64,000 bases of DNA from Coprinopsis marcescibilis (GCA_004369085.1 ML210149.1:62001-126000); one strand, 5' to 3'. Counted from the first letter of the stretch, positions 12,095 to 24,475 are shown. A program made the numbers and translations. The notes: generated by a model not told the origin, from the sequence alone.

Positions 12095-13327
12095 ATGGCA
12101 GCGTACTTCTTTGCCTCACCCATCGACGTCGACATCAAACTTGACAACGAAGAAGCCCGCAAGCAAGTAGAGATCAAGACCGACAAGGAGAAGACCGCTT
12201 CATGTCCTGTGTATTATGATGGCGACTCAATTGGGGGGCAGGTAACTACTTTGTACTCAATACCAAGGTTTTCGTTTGAATGACCAACTATAGGTGGCTA
12301 TTAGGGTGAGGGATGGGAAGAAGGTTGTGCATGAGGGTATCAAGGTTGAATTTGTAGGAAATATCGGTGCGTGCAACTCAAATGTATCGTGGTTCGTTCT
12401 AACCCATGCTCGTACTTTTCACAGAATTGTTCTATGACCGAGGACACCATCACGAGTTCCTCTCGTTATCACAAGAGCTAGCAGCTCCAGGAGAGATGCG
12501 GCAGGCTCAGACGTTCGACTTCAACTTCAAGAGCGTGGAGAAGCAGTTCGAGAGTTACCAAGGAATCAATGTGAAACTGAGGTAATTAAACGGTTCGCTT
12601 TCACTCTGTGGTCGATCCGTCTACCTACGGTGTCTGTGCTCAACGAGATAATCTAACGTCACGTACAGGTACTTTATCCGGGTGTCTATCTCTCGGCGTA
12701 TGGCAGATGTGGTGAAGGAGAAGGACATTTGGGTGCATTCCTTCCGAATGCCTCCAGACAGTAACAACTCTATCAAGATGGAGGTTGGAATAGAGGATTG
12801 CCTGCACATCGAATTCGAGTACAATAAATCCAAGTGCGTCGCTTCCTCGCTGCATTAATTCCGTTATTCCGTTTGCTCAAACATGACGCAAGATACCACC
12901 TGAAAGATGTTATCATTGGGAACATCTACTTCCTCCTCGTACGGATAAAGATTAAGCACATGGAACTTTCAATCATTCGTAGAGAAACTACCGGGTCTCC
13001 GCCTAACCAATACAACGAGAGCGAAACGATCACCAAGTTTGAAATTATGGACGGGGCACCAATTCGAGGTGAGTACCTCCTCGAGCTATCTGGGCTTTCG
13101 AGTAGATGGTGACAACTCATTTTGTCCATTCAACAGGCGAGAAGATTCCGATCCGCCTTTTCCTGGGAGGCTTCGACCTAACACCGACATTCCGAGACGT
13201 GAACAAGAAGTTCAGCACGAGGTACTACCTTAACTTGGTCCTCATCGACGAGGAGAACCGGCGGTACTTCAAGCAGCAGGAAATCACAATCTTCCGGGAA
13301 CCCGAACCGGATCTCGTCATCCAGTAG
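12095..13327 (+). CDS. VPS26: Vps26, retromer arrestin-fold subunit
   Basis: Core subunit of the endosomal retromer (with Vps35 and Vps29), which returns cargo from endosomes to the Golgi or plasma membrane. Exons are 12095-12241, 12294-12366, 12425-12581, 12669-12833, 12893-13068 and 13137-13327; 909 bases give 302 residues, the usual core length. Family landmarks: MAAYFFASPIDVDIKLDNEE at the start, YDGDSIGGQVAIRV, the ELFYDRGHHHEFLSLSQELA segment, EKQFESYQGINVKLRYFIRV, the KDIWVHSF strand, [20 protein letters not shown], and near the end GEKIPIRLFLGGFDLTPTFR and YFKQQEITIFRE. The gene is intact. It sits between two inverted permease copies, with which it has no obvious functional link. Confidence 0.96.
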
Positions 13328-13739
13328 ACGGAGTCGCTCAGCCTCAGCCTTTGGGCATGCATTTTCACATCTCGCATTGGTACCATGTTATCCAATACAA
13401 GGAGCTTTCTCACAATACCAACGATATTCGGATAAGAGCAGGCATGAGGTGACTCATGAGGCGAACCACAGTATTTCTCTTCAAGCCGAAAACACTACCT
13501 GGGCATTTTTATGCGTGAATTATACTCATTGGTGTTACATGCAAATATGGACCCTAACTACAACTAACTAAATGGACAGCTAAAAGACCAGTTGAATAGA
13601 CGGACAGGTTGAAATTTCTTGGCGAAAGGTTGTGCGTTGAATATACGTAGCCTCGTGAATCGTAAACTTGTATCAGTGTGGAAACCGAGAAATCATAGTT
13701 GTATGGGCTCGCGGTGGCCAATGGCTTGCGCTTGCGGGT
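13328..13739. other. Spacer between convergent VPS26 and MFS copy 2
   Basis: A 412-base tail-to-tail spacer. It should hold the 3' ends of both transcripts. No gene is seen. Confidence 0.4.
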
Positions 13740-16026
13740 TTATAGAGTGTAGAAGAAGCCTGGCTGACCTTCTAGAGGCTCAGCCAGCTTTCCTTCACGG
13801 GACTGCTTGTTCCAGTACATGTGACGGGCAGTAAGTGCTGCGACTACCATGATGAGCAGAGCTTGGGACACCATGGTGGCGATGAGGCCTAAGAAGGTTT
13901 CACGGGTCAGCTAGGCGTTGGACAAGGACAACAATTACTAACCAGGGATATATCGAGGGATGTCCTGGCTTCGGAAGCAGGTAGCAGCAAGGATACCACC
14001 AATGGAGCCGAAAGCAACCATCAGAGAGCTCTGGACGGATCTGTACACCAGGTCGTAAGTCACAGTTAATGGGTGCATAACAAGAGGTAAAGCTTACCGC
14101 TTGCTGTGGCTGACAACATTATTGGCGCTGTAGGCAAGGATAGTGGGGATGGAGGCAGCATTTCCGATGTTAGTGAGGAAAACACCTGGTTTTAGGTCAA
14201 ATTTAGCATGAGTAATCTTAGCCATGGCAGAAAACGACGCACCGAAGTATCGAACATGGTCATTGGGATGCCATGCAGTGATACCGTTACCGATAATGCA
14301 GATAACACAGGTAATGAGGATGTAGCTGGAGCGGTGCTTATGTTTGTCGGCGAGCCAGGCTACGAGGATGGTTGTTGGGATCTATACATTTTGCCAGGGC
14401 GTTAAGCACGGGTTGAATGAGGTCAGTGGTTAGGGAATCTTACGGAAGCGATATATGGAGGTACAGTCTAAAGGAGACAAAAATGTGAGTGATATTCTCT
14501 GACAAAAGGCAGCAATGGAACTGACTCTGAGGAGCGCGTCCTTAGCTTGATAACCCATGCCACGCAGAATAAGTGGAGTAAAGTAGCTCTGAGCATCTGA
14601 CGCTCCTGTGAGCTACGTATAGCGGACGAAAGGACGAGGCAAACTTACAGTTGGGCATGGCAGCGCACATGAAGATAAAGCCTGCGTAAAAATGTCAAGT
14701 CTGAAATCGCTATGGACAAGAAAAACAAGCCTACCATAGGCCCAGAGAGTCCAATCCCGCAAGTGCTTTAAAACTTTCTCCTTGGTAAGTTCGTCAGGAA
14801 GAGCGTCTCCACGATCCTCGTTAATGCGCCCAATGACGAAACGCTTCTGCTTCTCATCCAAGAATTTAGCCTCTTCAGGGAATCCTGGGACAAACAGGAA
14901 GCAAATGAAAGCGAGAAAGATGGTAATCAAGCCCTCTACGACCTACGATCGAAGAACTCAGCGTCAGTGTTTCCGCGGCTATGAAATGAATAGAACTTAC
15001 GAAGATCCATCGCCAGCCTTCAAGGCCCCCCTTTCCATTAAGCAAGGAGAGACCATATGCCAAGAGTGGGCTCAGACCACCAGCGGTGACGGTGAGCAAA
15101 TAAAACGCGGCCATCCTTCAATTACCAATGAATACCGTAACACTGATTGAAGGAGTTAGATTGCACCCACCGCTTTTGCACCTCGTGACGTTTGTACCTA
15201 ATGAAGGCCTTTCTGTCAGAACATACATCAGAGACGATGCAACTTCACATACCAGGCTGAGATCAACCAAAGCAGAGCAGGGAAAAAAGGTGCCTAAGAA
15301 CAGCATCAGTCCGTATCCGATGGAAACCGGCTAAGGACGAAGAACCAACCTCGAAAACACCAAGAAGGACACGAGTACCAAGGAGCTCTTCCCATGTTTT
15401 CACGAAGCCCATGCCGAGCTGAACAGCTCCCCAAGCGAGGATAAGGAAGGAGAGCCAGTTACGGACACCAATCTTTCGCAGCATCAAGTTGCCTGGCAGT
15501 TGCCTATGTGAGATGTATCGTAAACGTCAGTGACCAATGCAATTGGAAAGCAAATGCAAGCCTCGACACATACAGAATGATATATGGCACGAAATACAAA
15601 AGTGTCACCAAGCTGAATCTGGCGCCCTCCCTGAGACCCTGTTGACGACGTGTTAGCCGACTCTTTGCTTAAAAGCGTGATATATTTACGCACCAATGTC
15701 ACGTCCATTCCTGCAGCATAGGCGGACCCCAAGTTGATTCGGTCAATCAAGGCGAATGAGTAGATGAGGGCGAGCATAGGGAGGATTCGGATGTCCAACC
15801 AAAACCTAGAACCGACGTCGACACCAGATAAGCATCCCACCTAGAGAAACAAGCCCCTCTGAACCTACATTGTCTTTTTCACGAACCCGGCGTCGAACTC
15901 GGACTCGCTGGCAGTCTCGACCTTGTCGATAGAGCCCGTTGAGGAACGTTTCTCGTCTGTCGGGAAGTCAGGCGGTCCTGACTGGACAGTATCGACTTGT
16001 GGGCCAGGCTGTACAGGGGTTGTCAT
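13740..16026 (-). CDS. MFS permease, anion:cation symporter (DAL5/TNA1-type), copy 2
   Basis: Same family and layout as the copy at 9423-11717, on the opposite strand. The ATG at 16026 gives MTTPVQPGPQVDTVQSGPPD, an acidic tail and FDAGFVKKTM before the first intron. Then follow LALIYSFALIDRINLGSAYA, NLMLRKIGVRNWLSFLILAW, LLGTRVLLGVFEV, RGDALPDELTKEKVLKHLRD, the repeated WLADKHKH-type loop, and EPLEGQPGFFYTL before TAA at 13742-13740. An in-frame ATG at 16095 would add 23 residues; the inner ATG fits the other copies better. Protein motifs are more alike among the three copies than their introns and termini. No disabling change was seen. Confidence 0.86.
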
Positions 16027-17675
16027 TGTGACAGCTCTCCGTGTGGTACAGGGGGGGAGGGAGGGAGCAGAAGATGCCACAAAGAACACCAGCAAAATCC
16101 GTCATGGTTTTATGTGGAATCTGTAGGCCTGAACACCAAAAGAGGATAAGCGCGAAGCGTCACGTCGATGAGGATAACATCAATACGGCATCCACTCACC
16201 CAGATCTGATGATTAGCCACGACATAACGGATGTGTTTGAAGTAGCCACTCCCCCGGAATCTCTGGATTGGTTTGTTCCAAAGTTGGAGCTCCGCCCTCT
16301 TAGGCGACATTGAAAGACGCTAGCGGGACCGCACACACGCAAGTCTCAAGCCGCAGCGAGTAAATATTCGCTTGCGAACTCACTGCACGCAACAGCGGCG
16401 CGTCGTGAACATTATTCTTTTCGAGTTGCAGTTGATCAGGAACGGAAGATTTAGGTTCCAGTGAGCCCTGAGAATTTGAGAAAATTGATTCCGTGTCCTT
16501 TGCCGACAGAAATGCGATCTTCTGACCTACCACGTTGTCCTTTTGTCATTGAACCATCAAACCTTCTAACCTTCTAGTAGAAAATCCAAGAGCCAACAGT
16601 GCGGCTTCGGCACGGCCGGTGCAGCAAGTTCTGGGCGCTTAGCTTTGTCCTTCAAGACTCAGTCAACTGTTCTATAGGAAATGCGCATAAACGCTGAACC
16701 ACTAGACACAACGACCTTCAGTCTACCAATAGCTTCAAGTTCGCCCTATGTCGCAAACAGCTACTGAAATCCTCGTGAAGCCGTTGAAGGGGCCATCCCG
16801 GGCCAGCAGACCTTCAGCGCTCCCAATCATGGCAGATTCCGTCAAGGAACAATTGTGGATGCTCACTTGTATTGATTTTCCAACTGAGAATTCGTAAAAC
16901 AGCAGCGGAAACATTCAGGTCCCAGGGCCGTCAAGACAGCTGATACACAAGCTGAACATCGCGGTTGCATCGCGGACTCAAAGCCGTTGCGATTAAATGT
17001 CCAAAGTCCGCCGCTATTCGGCTCCTTGTCCACTCCTTAATCGCGTTTGACACCAACCACCTTCAATTATTATGTAGGCACTCTACGTATGTACATTCGT
17101 CTAAACGAAGCCATCTCAGAAGAGAACATGCCGAAAGTGTACCCTTTGACTCTACATTTCTGGGTTTCGCTGCACACAACCTGGCTAGTACACAATCCAT
17201 CACGCGACTGTGTGCTTACTGATTGGGTGTTTACCTATCAATTTTTCATGGTGCCTGACAGCTTAGTAGCAGAGCGGCCAGACGTCTGGTGCAGTGTGTG
17301 ATAAGGAGTGACGGGAAGAACGTAAAGTCCTGCACCACAAGCCTCCCAAGGGCCGTCACAACAGCCGAGCAATATCACCATTTTATCTCAAGTTACGTTG
17401 GAAGCCTGCGGCAAGCACCGGGCAGTGTAAGGCGCCTGCGACCTGTCCTGCTGGTGCATCCTTACACATTCAAATAATACACCGCAGCTTTCCTTACTCG
17501 AGCTTATTATACAGCTTTTGCCAAGCGCGGTTGTAAGAGGTATGGAGAGGCCTTCAACACAGACTTGGAGCTGCCAGTGGGCCCACAATCCGAATCGCGG
17601 CAAGCCATCAGCTCTCGTGGCCTCTCCGTCTGGTCTTTCCCCAACGGAATGGAGCAATCAAGGCATAAATACAGT
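16027..17675. other. Gene-poor stretch
   Basis: The left end is the promoter of MFS copy 2. Open stretches of 60-90 codons occur on both strands (e.g. 17047-17301 +) but have no starts in good context, no splice support and no family I recognise. Confidence 0.4.
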
Positions 17676-18083
17676 TCAATCTGAACCAAATCGCAGTCGA
17701 CCCTGAGCATGAGCCAGCATGAGGCGCCAATCTAGCCTAGAAGCCAATGCCAAGGCCACCACGGGCACGCCAAATAACCCCGCAGGATTGAATTGACCAT
17801 CCTTCTCGAATTCCTTGCGCACAAGTATACGATACAGTAAAATTTTCTCTCCAAGCCCCTTCCTGTTCATTGCATACAATGATTTAGTCAGCAGTTCGCC
17901 CACAGTCCGCGCCACAGCCCACAGATGCAGGCCGCAAAACAAAAGCATACGGGTTTCGAGCACAGAATGATATGTATCCGAGTCATCAGGAGCACAGTCG
18001 TCAAACGGGGAAGAAGTCATTGTAATGTTCCCAATGCCCTTCAATACTGCGGCCGAGACGGTCTGTCCGGTCAAAGCGCTCAA
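17676..18083 (-). pseudogene. Unrecognised open stretch, possible exon or relic
   Basis: About 130 codons stay open on the minus strand (TSSPFDDCAPDDSDTYHSVL, then ETRMLLFCGLHLWAVARTV and AGLFGVPVVALALASRLDW near the end) with composition like a membrane protein. The upstream end has no ATG in good context, only TTG or an internal ATG, so it is either an internal exon or a decayed gene. I do not recognise the family. It lies next to the wax-synthase-like relic at 18496-19620 and might share its history. Confidence 0.3.
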
Positions 18084-18495
18084 AATTGAATAGGTATCAT
18101 CCGTTCAAACTGCATGCGCAATAATGGAGCTGTGGTCTAATAGTACCATGGCAATCCGAATCGACGACATATTAAGTTCAGGGTCCATCTCCTTTCATCT
18201 CCCTGAGAATCCTTTCCCTTTTGCATCTCCCCGACGCGGCCACGACGCCACGAAATAGAGTTTGTTGGCCGACTCCCGAGAGACAAACATTCGGGCTTCA
18301 ATTCAGAATTAACGGGACTCTGCGCGTCACCGCGGGCAGCGACAAGTTGTCATCGAGAGGAGCTTTGAAAGATCCAGAGGAAAGCTTCAGAGTCCACAAG
18401 TCTGTTGAGAAAACGCACACTGAACGACTCCCGGCCCCCATCGTTGTGCCAGACTCCTTATATCGGAAATCAGAATTCAATGTTCATCGTATAGG

Positions 18496-19620
18496 TTACC
18501 CGTAGCATGAAACACGATCCCCGGGAACCATGATCATCCCCACCGTTGCCCTTCTCAGCCGACACTCGGACAAGTGAGGTTGAAAACGAACAGATACAAA
18601 GTGAAATGCCCGGAAGCCAGGATCATGCGCGAGCTTACTGCGAAAGTAGCAACACGATGATAGTCGCCGTACAAATATCATCTCTTTTAGCTCAGTCCGA
18701 GACTTGGACGGGATGGCACAGAGGTCCATCAATATACCTCTGGCTGTGAGATTAAGGAAGGCGGATGGAAATGAAAGGCCGAGGTCGCCCTCAGGCTGGA
18801 GGATTCGAGCTGTGAGAGTCGCACAAACCACCCAAAGCCTCACACCCCAGTCTTTCCAGAGAATTCCAAATCTACACAGAACACGAGAGGGAGACTCGGC
18901 CCAGCCTCCAATGGCAGCCACAGCACAAGTATCAAGGTACCTCCACACATCCCAGCCACTCGAGTCGCGATCTCGAGTGCATTGTGCTTTCCCAAAGGCT
19001 ATTAGCACAAATCTCCGCAATATTTTAACAGCAACTGCATCGGGCTCCGCAGACCTTGGATCACCCGTGTTCCTGGCAGGGTGAACTCCGGACGCGAAAT
19101 GGAACAGGAGGTTGGATCGACTTTGGTTCAAGATTTCGCGTACGGCCGAGGTTTTCGCTTGTGCTTTACAGAGCTTTACCAAGATCTGAATACCCCAGAA
19201 GCTATAAATGTCCTCCCAGAGGCCAATCAACTATGGTAAGGCATTTCGATCGATTCGACACAGTCATGGACTATGAATTGGCCATCCCACACCATAGACG
19301 TTGGAACTATAGTCAGTGGTTCATGCTGCTCATTGGTAGCAAGAGCACGCTCTCCAGCACTACCCACGCCTTGGAACGACCTTGGACAGACACCTCCGGA
19401 CCGCCAGACTGTGAACAGTGACCGACTGGCAGGGACTGCCGGACTAACCGTAACCTCCGGACTTTCCATGAATCTAAGGATGCTCTCCAAAGACGCGATT
19501 GGTGTAGACCTGAGACCCGTCGCCAATTCGAAATGCATCCTCGCTCCGAATCCCATGGCCGTACCTTCCAAGACCAGCCCGCAATCTCCCAATCCTCGAG
19601 GTACATACATACTCACCCCC
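18496..19620 (-). pseudogene. Decayed wax-synthase-like (MBOAT-type) acyltransferase
   Basis: Minus-strand fragments resemble the fungal wax-synthase-like family of membrane O-acyltransferases, which includes terpenoid and trichothecene acetyltransferases. In order: an LWEDIYSFWGIQ segment (about 19165-19230), like the family's PLFG...FWGRxWHQ block but two residues short and out of frame with a preceding 'DWPL' at about 19220-19230; then LLFHFASGVHPARNTGDP, like FxxSGxxHxxGD; then WDVWRYLDTCAVAAIGGW and ESP, like the closing WRYxGYxWV...W..P. The catalytic-type WH pair is not present, frames change, and stops fall between blocks, so I read it as a relic. Similarity is from memory and weak in places. 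Confidence 0.35.
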
Positions 19621-21068
19621 TCTTTTAAATCCGAGTCCCAATCCACCACCACAAGCCCAAACAGAGAGAGAGAGAGAGGAAATAAATAGATATCATATTG
19701 CATTAAACCAGACACAATACACATACGATACTTGGCCAACCGAAAACGACTCGACAAACGCGGGGGGCACGACAGATTCGGACAACGGACAAGCGAGTTT
19801 AAAAGTACATACATACGTAGTACAACGGGCTCTCAAAGAAACCCGTCACAAAAGAAATATATAAAAAAGAAAGAGAGAAAAAAGGGGGGAAAGGAAAGAA
19901 TTTAGATGAGGTTCTAGCAATCGTACATGTACACATGGCTGACGAGTTCAAATTTTGGGAGGGAAAGGAGGAGCGACGACGCACGGACACAGGACTATTC
20001 GTACAAATTTGAATTTCGGGGGGAAAGGGGGAAGGAAGGGGAAGAACGACAGGGAAAGGGGGTGTTGAAACAAAAAACGGCGGCTCGAATTCAAATCTCA
20101 CAAACCCAGAATAAGCGTACGCAAATGGGGCAACCACCAGACACACGAATGCGCCACGGTAGCCCGGTACGCCAAATCGAATTCGAAATGAAAACGAAAT
20201 AGGTATAAAAAAAGGACACAACCAACAGCCAAGCCCAATCCATAATCATAATCCAATAAAAACGTTACTGGTTACTATAGGTACCCAAAGGGCAAGGCAT
20301 GGCAAAAGCCGGTCGTTAACATTGTCCATTCGTAAAATGAGGGGGTCATGAGGGAAGCGGCATAAGGGGGTACGTATCAAAAAAGAACAAGGGGGAAGGG
20401 CAAAGAGGTATCAAGCACACGCGCCTCACGGACCTAACCGTCTGAACAGCGGCAATACGCAGGGTCATAAGGAGAAGCAAAAAGTAGTCTGTAGAACATT
20501 ACACAGAACCACAACTTGAAAAAGTCGAATAACGAATGAAGTGTGAAAGTGTGCGTATCGACCAAGAACCGCAGACCTCTGTCCGTCAGCCCAAGGTAGC
20601 ACACAAACGCAATCATCGTCTTCTTCTCCTTCTTTAAGCCAAAAAAAAAAAAAATCAAACAGAAAACAGGGGTCGTTAAAGCATCGAATCGTAACGTAAA
20701 AAATGTTGTCGGTCGCCGGTCGTGTCGTGTGCGGGTCGTGCGTCGTTGTCTAGGTATATGATAAGACATGGAAGATGAGGATGAGGATGTTGTGTCAAGT
20801 TGACGAAAGGGATGTACGGATCGAGAAAAGAAACGAGATGAGAGGGATGTACGGATCGAGGAAAGAAACGAAATGAGCGGATCGAGAAAAGAAACGAGAT
20901 GAAAGAGATGTACGGATCGAGAAAAAGATGAAACATGAACGAAAAACCCAAACCGAATCAACCGATTCAAATCCTCGCCAGAAAAATCAAACACACAAAC
21001 ACAAAATCATACAGGGAGAGCAAAGAAAATCAAACACAAAAGTCCAAGCAGCCACCCGCACCACACCC
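19621..21068. other. Low-complexity spacer downstream of the SAP protein gene
   Basis: A-rich and purine-rich on the + strand, with (GA)n at 19662-19679 and an A run at 20641-20653. Long open stretches here (e.g. 20434-20994 -) are compositionally biased Ser/Phe-rich shadows of repeats. The far right part is probably the 3' UTR of the gene starting at 24475. Confidence 0.5.
20811..20933. repeat. Minisatellite, about four units of 27-35 bases
   Basis: The + strand repeats a unit that begins gatgtacggatcgagaaaag and continues aaacgagatga. Units start near 20811, 20846, 20877 (shortened at its front) and 20907, with one- to two-base differences and a truncated last copy. Confidence 0.75.
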
Positions 21069-24000
21069 CTACCCATCAACATCCATCCTCCCACCCAACC
21101 CCTCCCCCCTACTCCTCCTCCTAACCCACTCACTCTGCCTCGCCCTCTTCTTCGCACTCATCATCACATCCCCAGCCCCACCACCTCCAACACCAGCGCC
21201 ACTGCTCTTCCTCGCCCCTCCCGCGCTCCTCCGTCCTTTAACTCCCCCTCCACTCAACGCAGCTCCCAAACTCGACCGCGTACGCCCGCCACCACTCTTC
21301 CGGCTCGGACGCGCAGGTGTAGCCCCCGCGGTGGAGGATGGGGATTGTGTAGAGGACGATTGGGCGGCTAACCGCTGCGAAGCGAGCTTGGCTATCACTT
21401 TGCTTCGAGAGATTCGAGGCTTCCTGGTTGACAACGTTCTTTGGCGCGTCATTGTTGTCGAAGGAGCAGCAGCGGTCGCCGAAGGAGCGGTAGTCGTAGC
21501 AGAAGTCGTAGCGGCAGCCCCAGCAGAACCCTTGGAGCTGGAATCAGCCTTCCTCCTCACAGGCGTAGGAATCCCGCTCGGTGACATCATCTGCTCCATA
21601 TTCAACGGCTTGCTGAAAATCTTGCCCCTCGTCGGCGAGAACGGCTGAGGAGACTTGAAATCCTGCGAGAACAGCCGAGGAGACTTGACATCCTGCAAGG
21701 ACGGCTGAGGAGACTTTTCATCCCTCAACCCCAATCCAGGACTCTTGACATCCTCACCCGGCACATTCGTAATCGTATTCAACGCCGGCGACCCAAACCG
21801 TCCCCTCGTACTGGCCACACCCAGACTTCCTTCAACGACACCCCTCACCCCACCAACAGACCCCCGTCCATTCATCTTCGCCAACGAACTAGCAGTAGGC
21901 GCAAACAACCTCGACCCCGACCCAGACCCCGCACCCGACACCCTCGAGCTCGCAGACCCAACACCACCACCACTCCTCAAAGCCCTCATCCCCATGCTCC
22001 CAACCAAAGCTGGCACCGGCGGCGGCGGCGACTTGCGAGACGCCAACGAAGCCCTCGTCCCTACACTCGACACTCCGCTCCTCATCGACATGCCAGTGCC
22101 AGTGCCAGTGCCAGTGCCAGTGCCAGTACCAGTGTTAGTACCAAGACCACTCTTCCTACTCCCAGCCGTGCCAACACCAGCACCACTCTTCCTACTCCCC
22201 ACCACGCCCACGACACTGTTCTTCCGACTCGCCACGCTCTTCCGACTGCTCTCCGTACCCCCACCCCTCGAAGGCGCGAAACCAGCAGCACCAAATGACG
22301 GAGGGATGGGTGATCGGGCAGCAAGAGCGCCAGGGGCTGGACTCGGCTTCACAGCAGGTCGGCTGCTCGTAGCAGTAGCAGTAGCAGTAGTCGTAGCAGT
22401 AGCAGTAACAGCAGTAGTCGCAGTAGTCGCAACAGCCGCAGGAACCTTTCTCAACACATTCTTGACTTCTTTACCCTTTCCACCAGGCACACCCTCCGGC
22501 TTGCCCCGATTCCACACACTCTGCACCAAGCTCTTCGCAGAAGATAAAAAGCCAAACCTCGAAGGCTTGACTTTTGGTTGAACTAGAATAAATTGAAACG
22601 CGGTCAGCAACCAATTCATAAGCCTAAACGCATAGACACTCACTCAATCCAACGCTAACCCTCCCGCTAACCCTCCCACTCCTCCTCCTCGCCCCATTCC
22701 CAGGCGGGACAACACTACTCCTCCTCCTCGCAGCTCTCGTCTTTTCAAGCTTCTTCTTGATAATCGCCGCTTCCTTTTCCTTTACAGCTCTACTCTCCTC
22801 CTCTTCTTCAACAACAGGTGCAGACGGTCCTTCCGAGACCCGAACCCTCTTGCCCGCCCTCCTATCCCCATCGTCATTATCCTCCTCCTCTTCCTCCTCA
22901 TCGTCCCCAAACGCCCCAGGCAAAACAGCCTTGTTTCTTTTAGGCACAACAACTCCACTCCCCCTCCTCGCACTCACTACACTAACCCGCCTCGCACCCG
23001 GCCCACTCACAACCCTCGCCCCCAGCCCACTCGGCCGTCTAGGCGCAGCCACAACACTCGACTTTCGTTTCTTCCCAATAAGCACCGGCGGCGGCGCATC
23101 AGACGCAGCAACCTTGCGCCTATAAAACCCATCAATCCCCTCCATCTTCTCAAACTCCTTCTCATGCACACTCTCAAACTTGCCCTTGAGCTCCCCTCGC
23201 ACGGGCAACGGCCTCACGCTTCGTTCTCCCGAAGAGGACGACGCCCCACCAGGATGCAACCGCGCAATGACGTCCCCGCCCAAGCCCTCAACACCGCTCT
23301 CCATCAACCTCTCGTTCATCTCCCGTAATACGTCCGCCGCGGCGCGCTGGAACTGCGCGTTCGATACGCGGTGTTGCGGCAGCGGGGAACCAAACACGAA
23401 CGGGTCCGGGGAGGCCATACGCGTTGATTTAAAATTTGCATTTGCATCCGCCAATCCGAGTTTCACGGGCACCTCCGGGACTTTAAACTCGCCAGGCACG
23501 GCGCTCGCATCCTGCGCACCTAGATACAAACTGCCCATCGACGTATACGTATTGGCAGTGGCTCCTGCAAACCCATCCCAGCCCGGACTGCCCATGACGA
23601 GATCAAAGTCGGTTCGAAACGGTTGGAGCTTGGGGGTGTTGCCCACCACGTCGGCGTTGCTATCGGCTACGAGGCGGATGGTGGTGGTTGGTTGGTTACG
23701 TTGGGGTGTGGAGGGTGGGACGAGTCCGGTGCCCATGCTGAGACGGGCGTTGTCTGGTGCAGGCATGCCTGGGCGTAGAGCATGTCCTGGCAGTGGAGTC
23801 TCGCCTTCTGCGAGAAAGCCGGTCATGCTCATGCGGGCGGGGTTGAACGCGAGTGGTTTGTCGTCTGCGACGAGTGGCGAGGCGGGTGGGAGGGCAGAGT
23901 AGCGTGTGGCTTTAAACTCGTCGTCTACGATCATGTCTGCGTCATTGGTGGTGGGGAGTGGCGGGGGTTGGTCGCGGATGCTTGATTTGCTGCTGCTCGC

Positions 24001-24475
24001 GGTAGACTTTGTTGACCCCTTTCGTTTGAGTCCTAAGGAGCTCGCGAGCGCCCTTATCGAGGACGTGACTGTTGACGCTACAATCGGGGTTCAAGATGGG
24101 TAAAAAAAAACTTTGAAAAAACGCACTCTTTGAGCCAAACTCTCTGCGCGACTTGACGGAAGCCTCGTCTTCTTCTGTTATGCGATCCATGACCTCCCAT
24201 TGCTGGCTGGGTCGACTGTTGTTGGACACATCCTCGAGCATGTCCTCTGGTGCGCGTGGGCTGTCGTCTTCGCTGTCGCTATACTCTCCACGGACAGCGA
24301 CGCTAAGGGGCGAGTCCTTGGGCAGAGTATGTGCATGCTGCTTGAGGCGGTCGACAAGGTCCACATTCTTTCCGGAAGCCCTGATGGCGTGGAGTTTGCA
24401 GAGCCTGACGAGCTGGTCGCGTTTGAGCGAGTGGAGGGCTGGAGAATTGAAGAGAATCTGGGTGGTTGTGCTCAT
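21069..24475 (-). CDS. SAP-domain basic protein with NUSAP-like motif
   Basis: Exons are 24475-24127, 24077-22644 and 22582-21069; 3,297 bases give 1,098 residues. Residues ~8-45 form a SAP helix-turn-helix (LHSLKRDQLVRLCKLHAIRA, then SGKNVDLVDRLKQHA), a DNA- or RNA-binding motif. Residues ~416-438 (genome 23113-23181) read KFESVHEKEFEKMEGI followed by DGFYRRK. This closely resembles the HEAHFKEME-SIDQY-type motif I recall from vertebrate nucleolar and spindle-associated protein (NUSAP), which also has an N-terminal SAP domain and a basic microtubule-binding C-terminus. The rest is disordered: an acidic run near residue 510, many RRxS and SRKS basic patches, and simple repeats of Thr/Ala and Gly/Thr (22092-22134, 22366-22400). 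The first ATG in the open frame (24622) is less likely than 24475. A chromatin or spindle role is inferred. Confidence 0.82.
22092..22134. repeat. Hexanucleotide repeat inside coding exon
   Basis: About seven units of CCAGTG on the + strand encode a Gly-Thr run in the SAP-domain protein on the minus strand. The six-base period keeps the frame, so length changes would be tolerated. Confidence 0.8.

Noticed and set aside
9423..16026. Biosynthetic cluster around the permeases
   Set aside because: The neighbour is VPS26, a housekeeping gene. No oxidoreductase, transferase or synthase with an intact frame accompanies the transporters.
20935..22581. Long + strand open frames (20935-21648, 21745-22581)
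   Set aside because: Pro/Ala/Thr-rich antisense shadows of the repeat-rich last exon of the SAP-domain protein, without homology.
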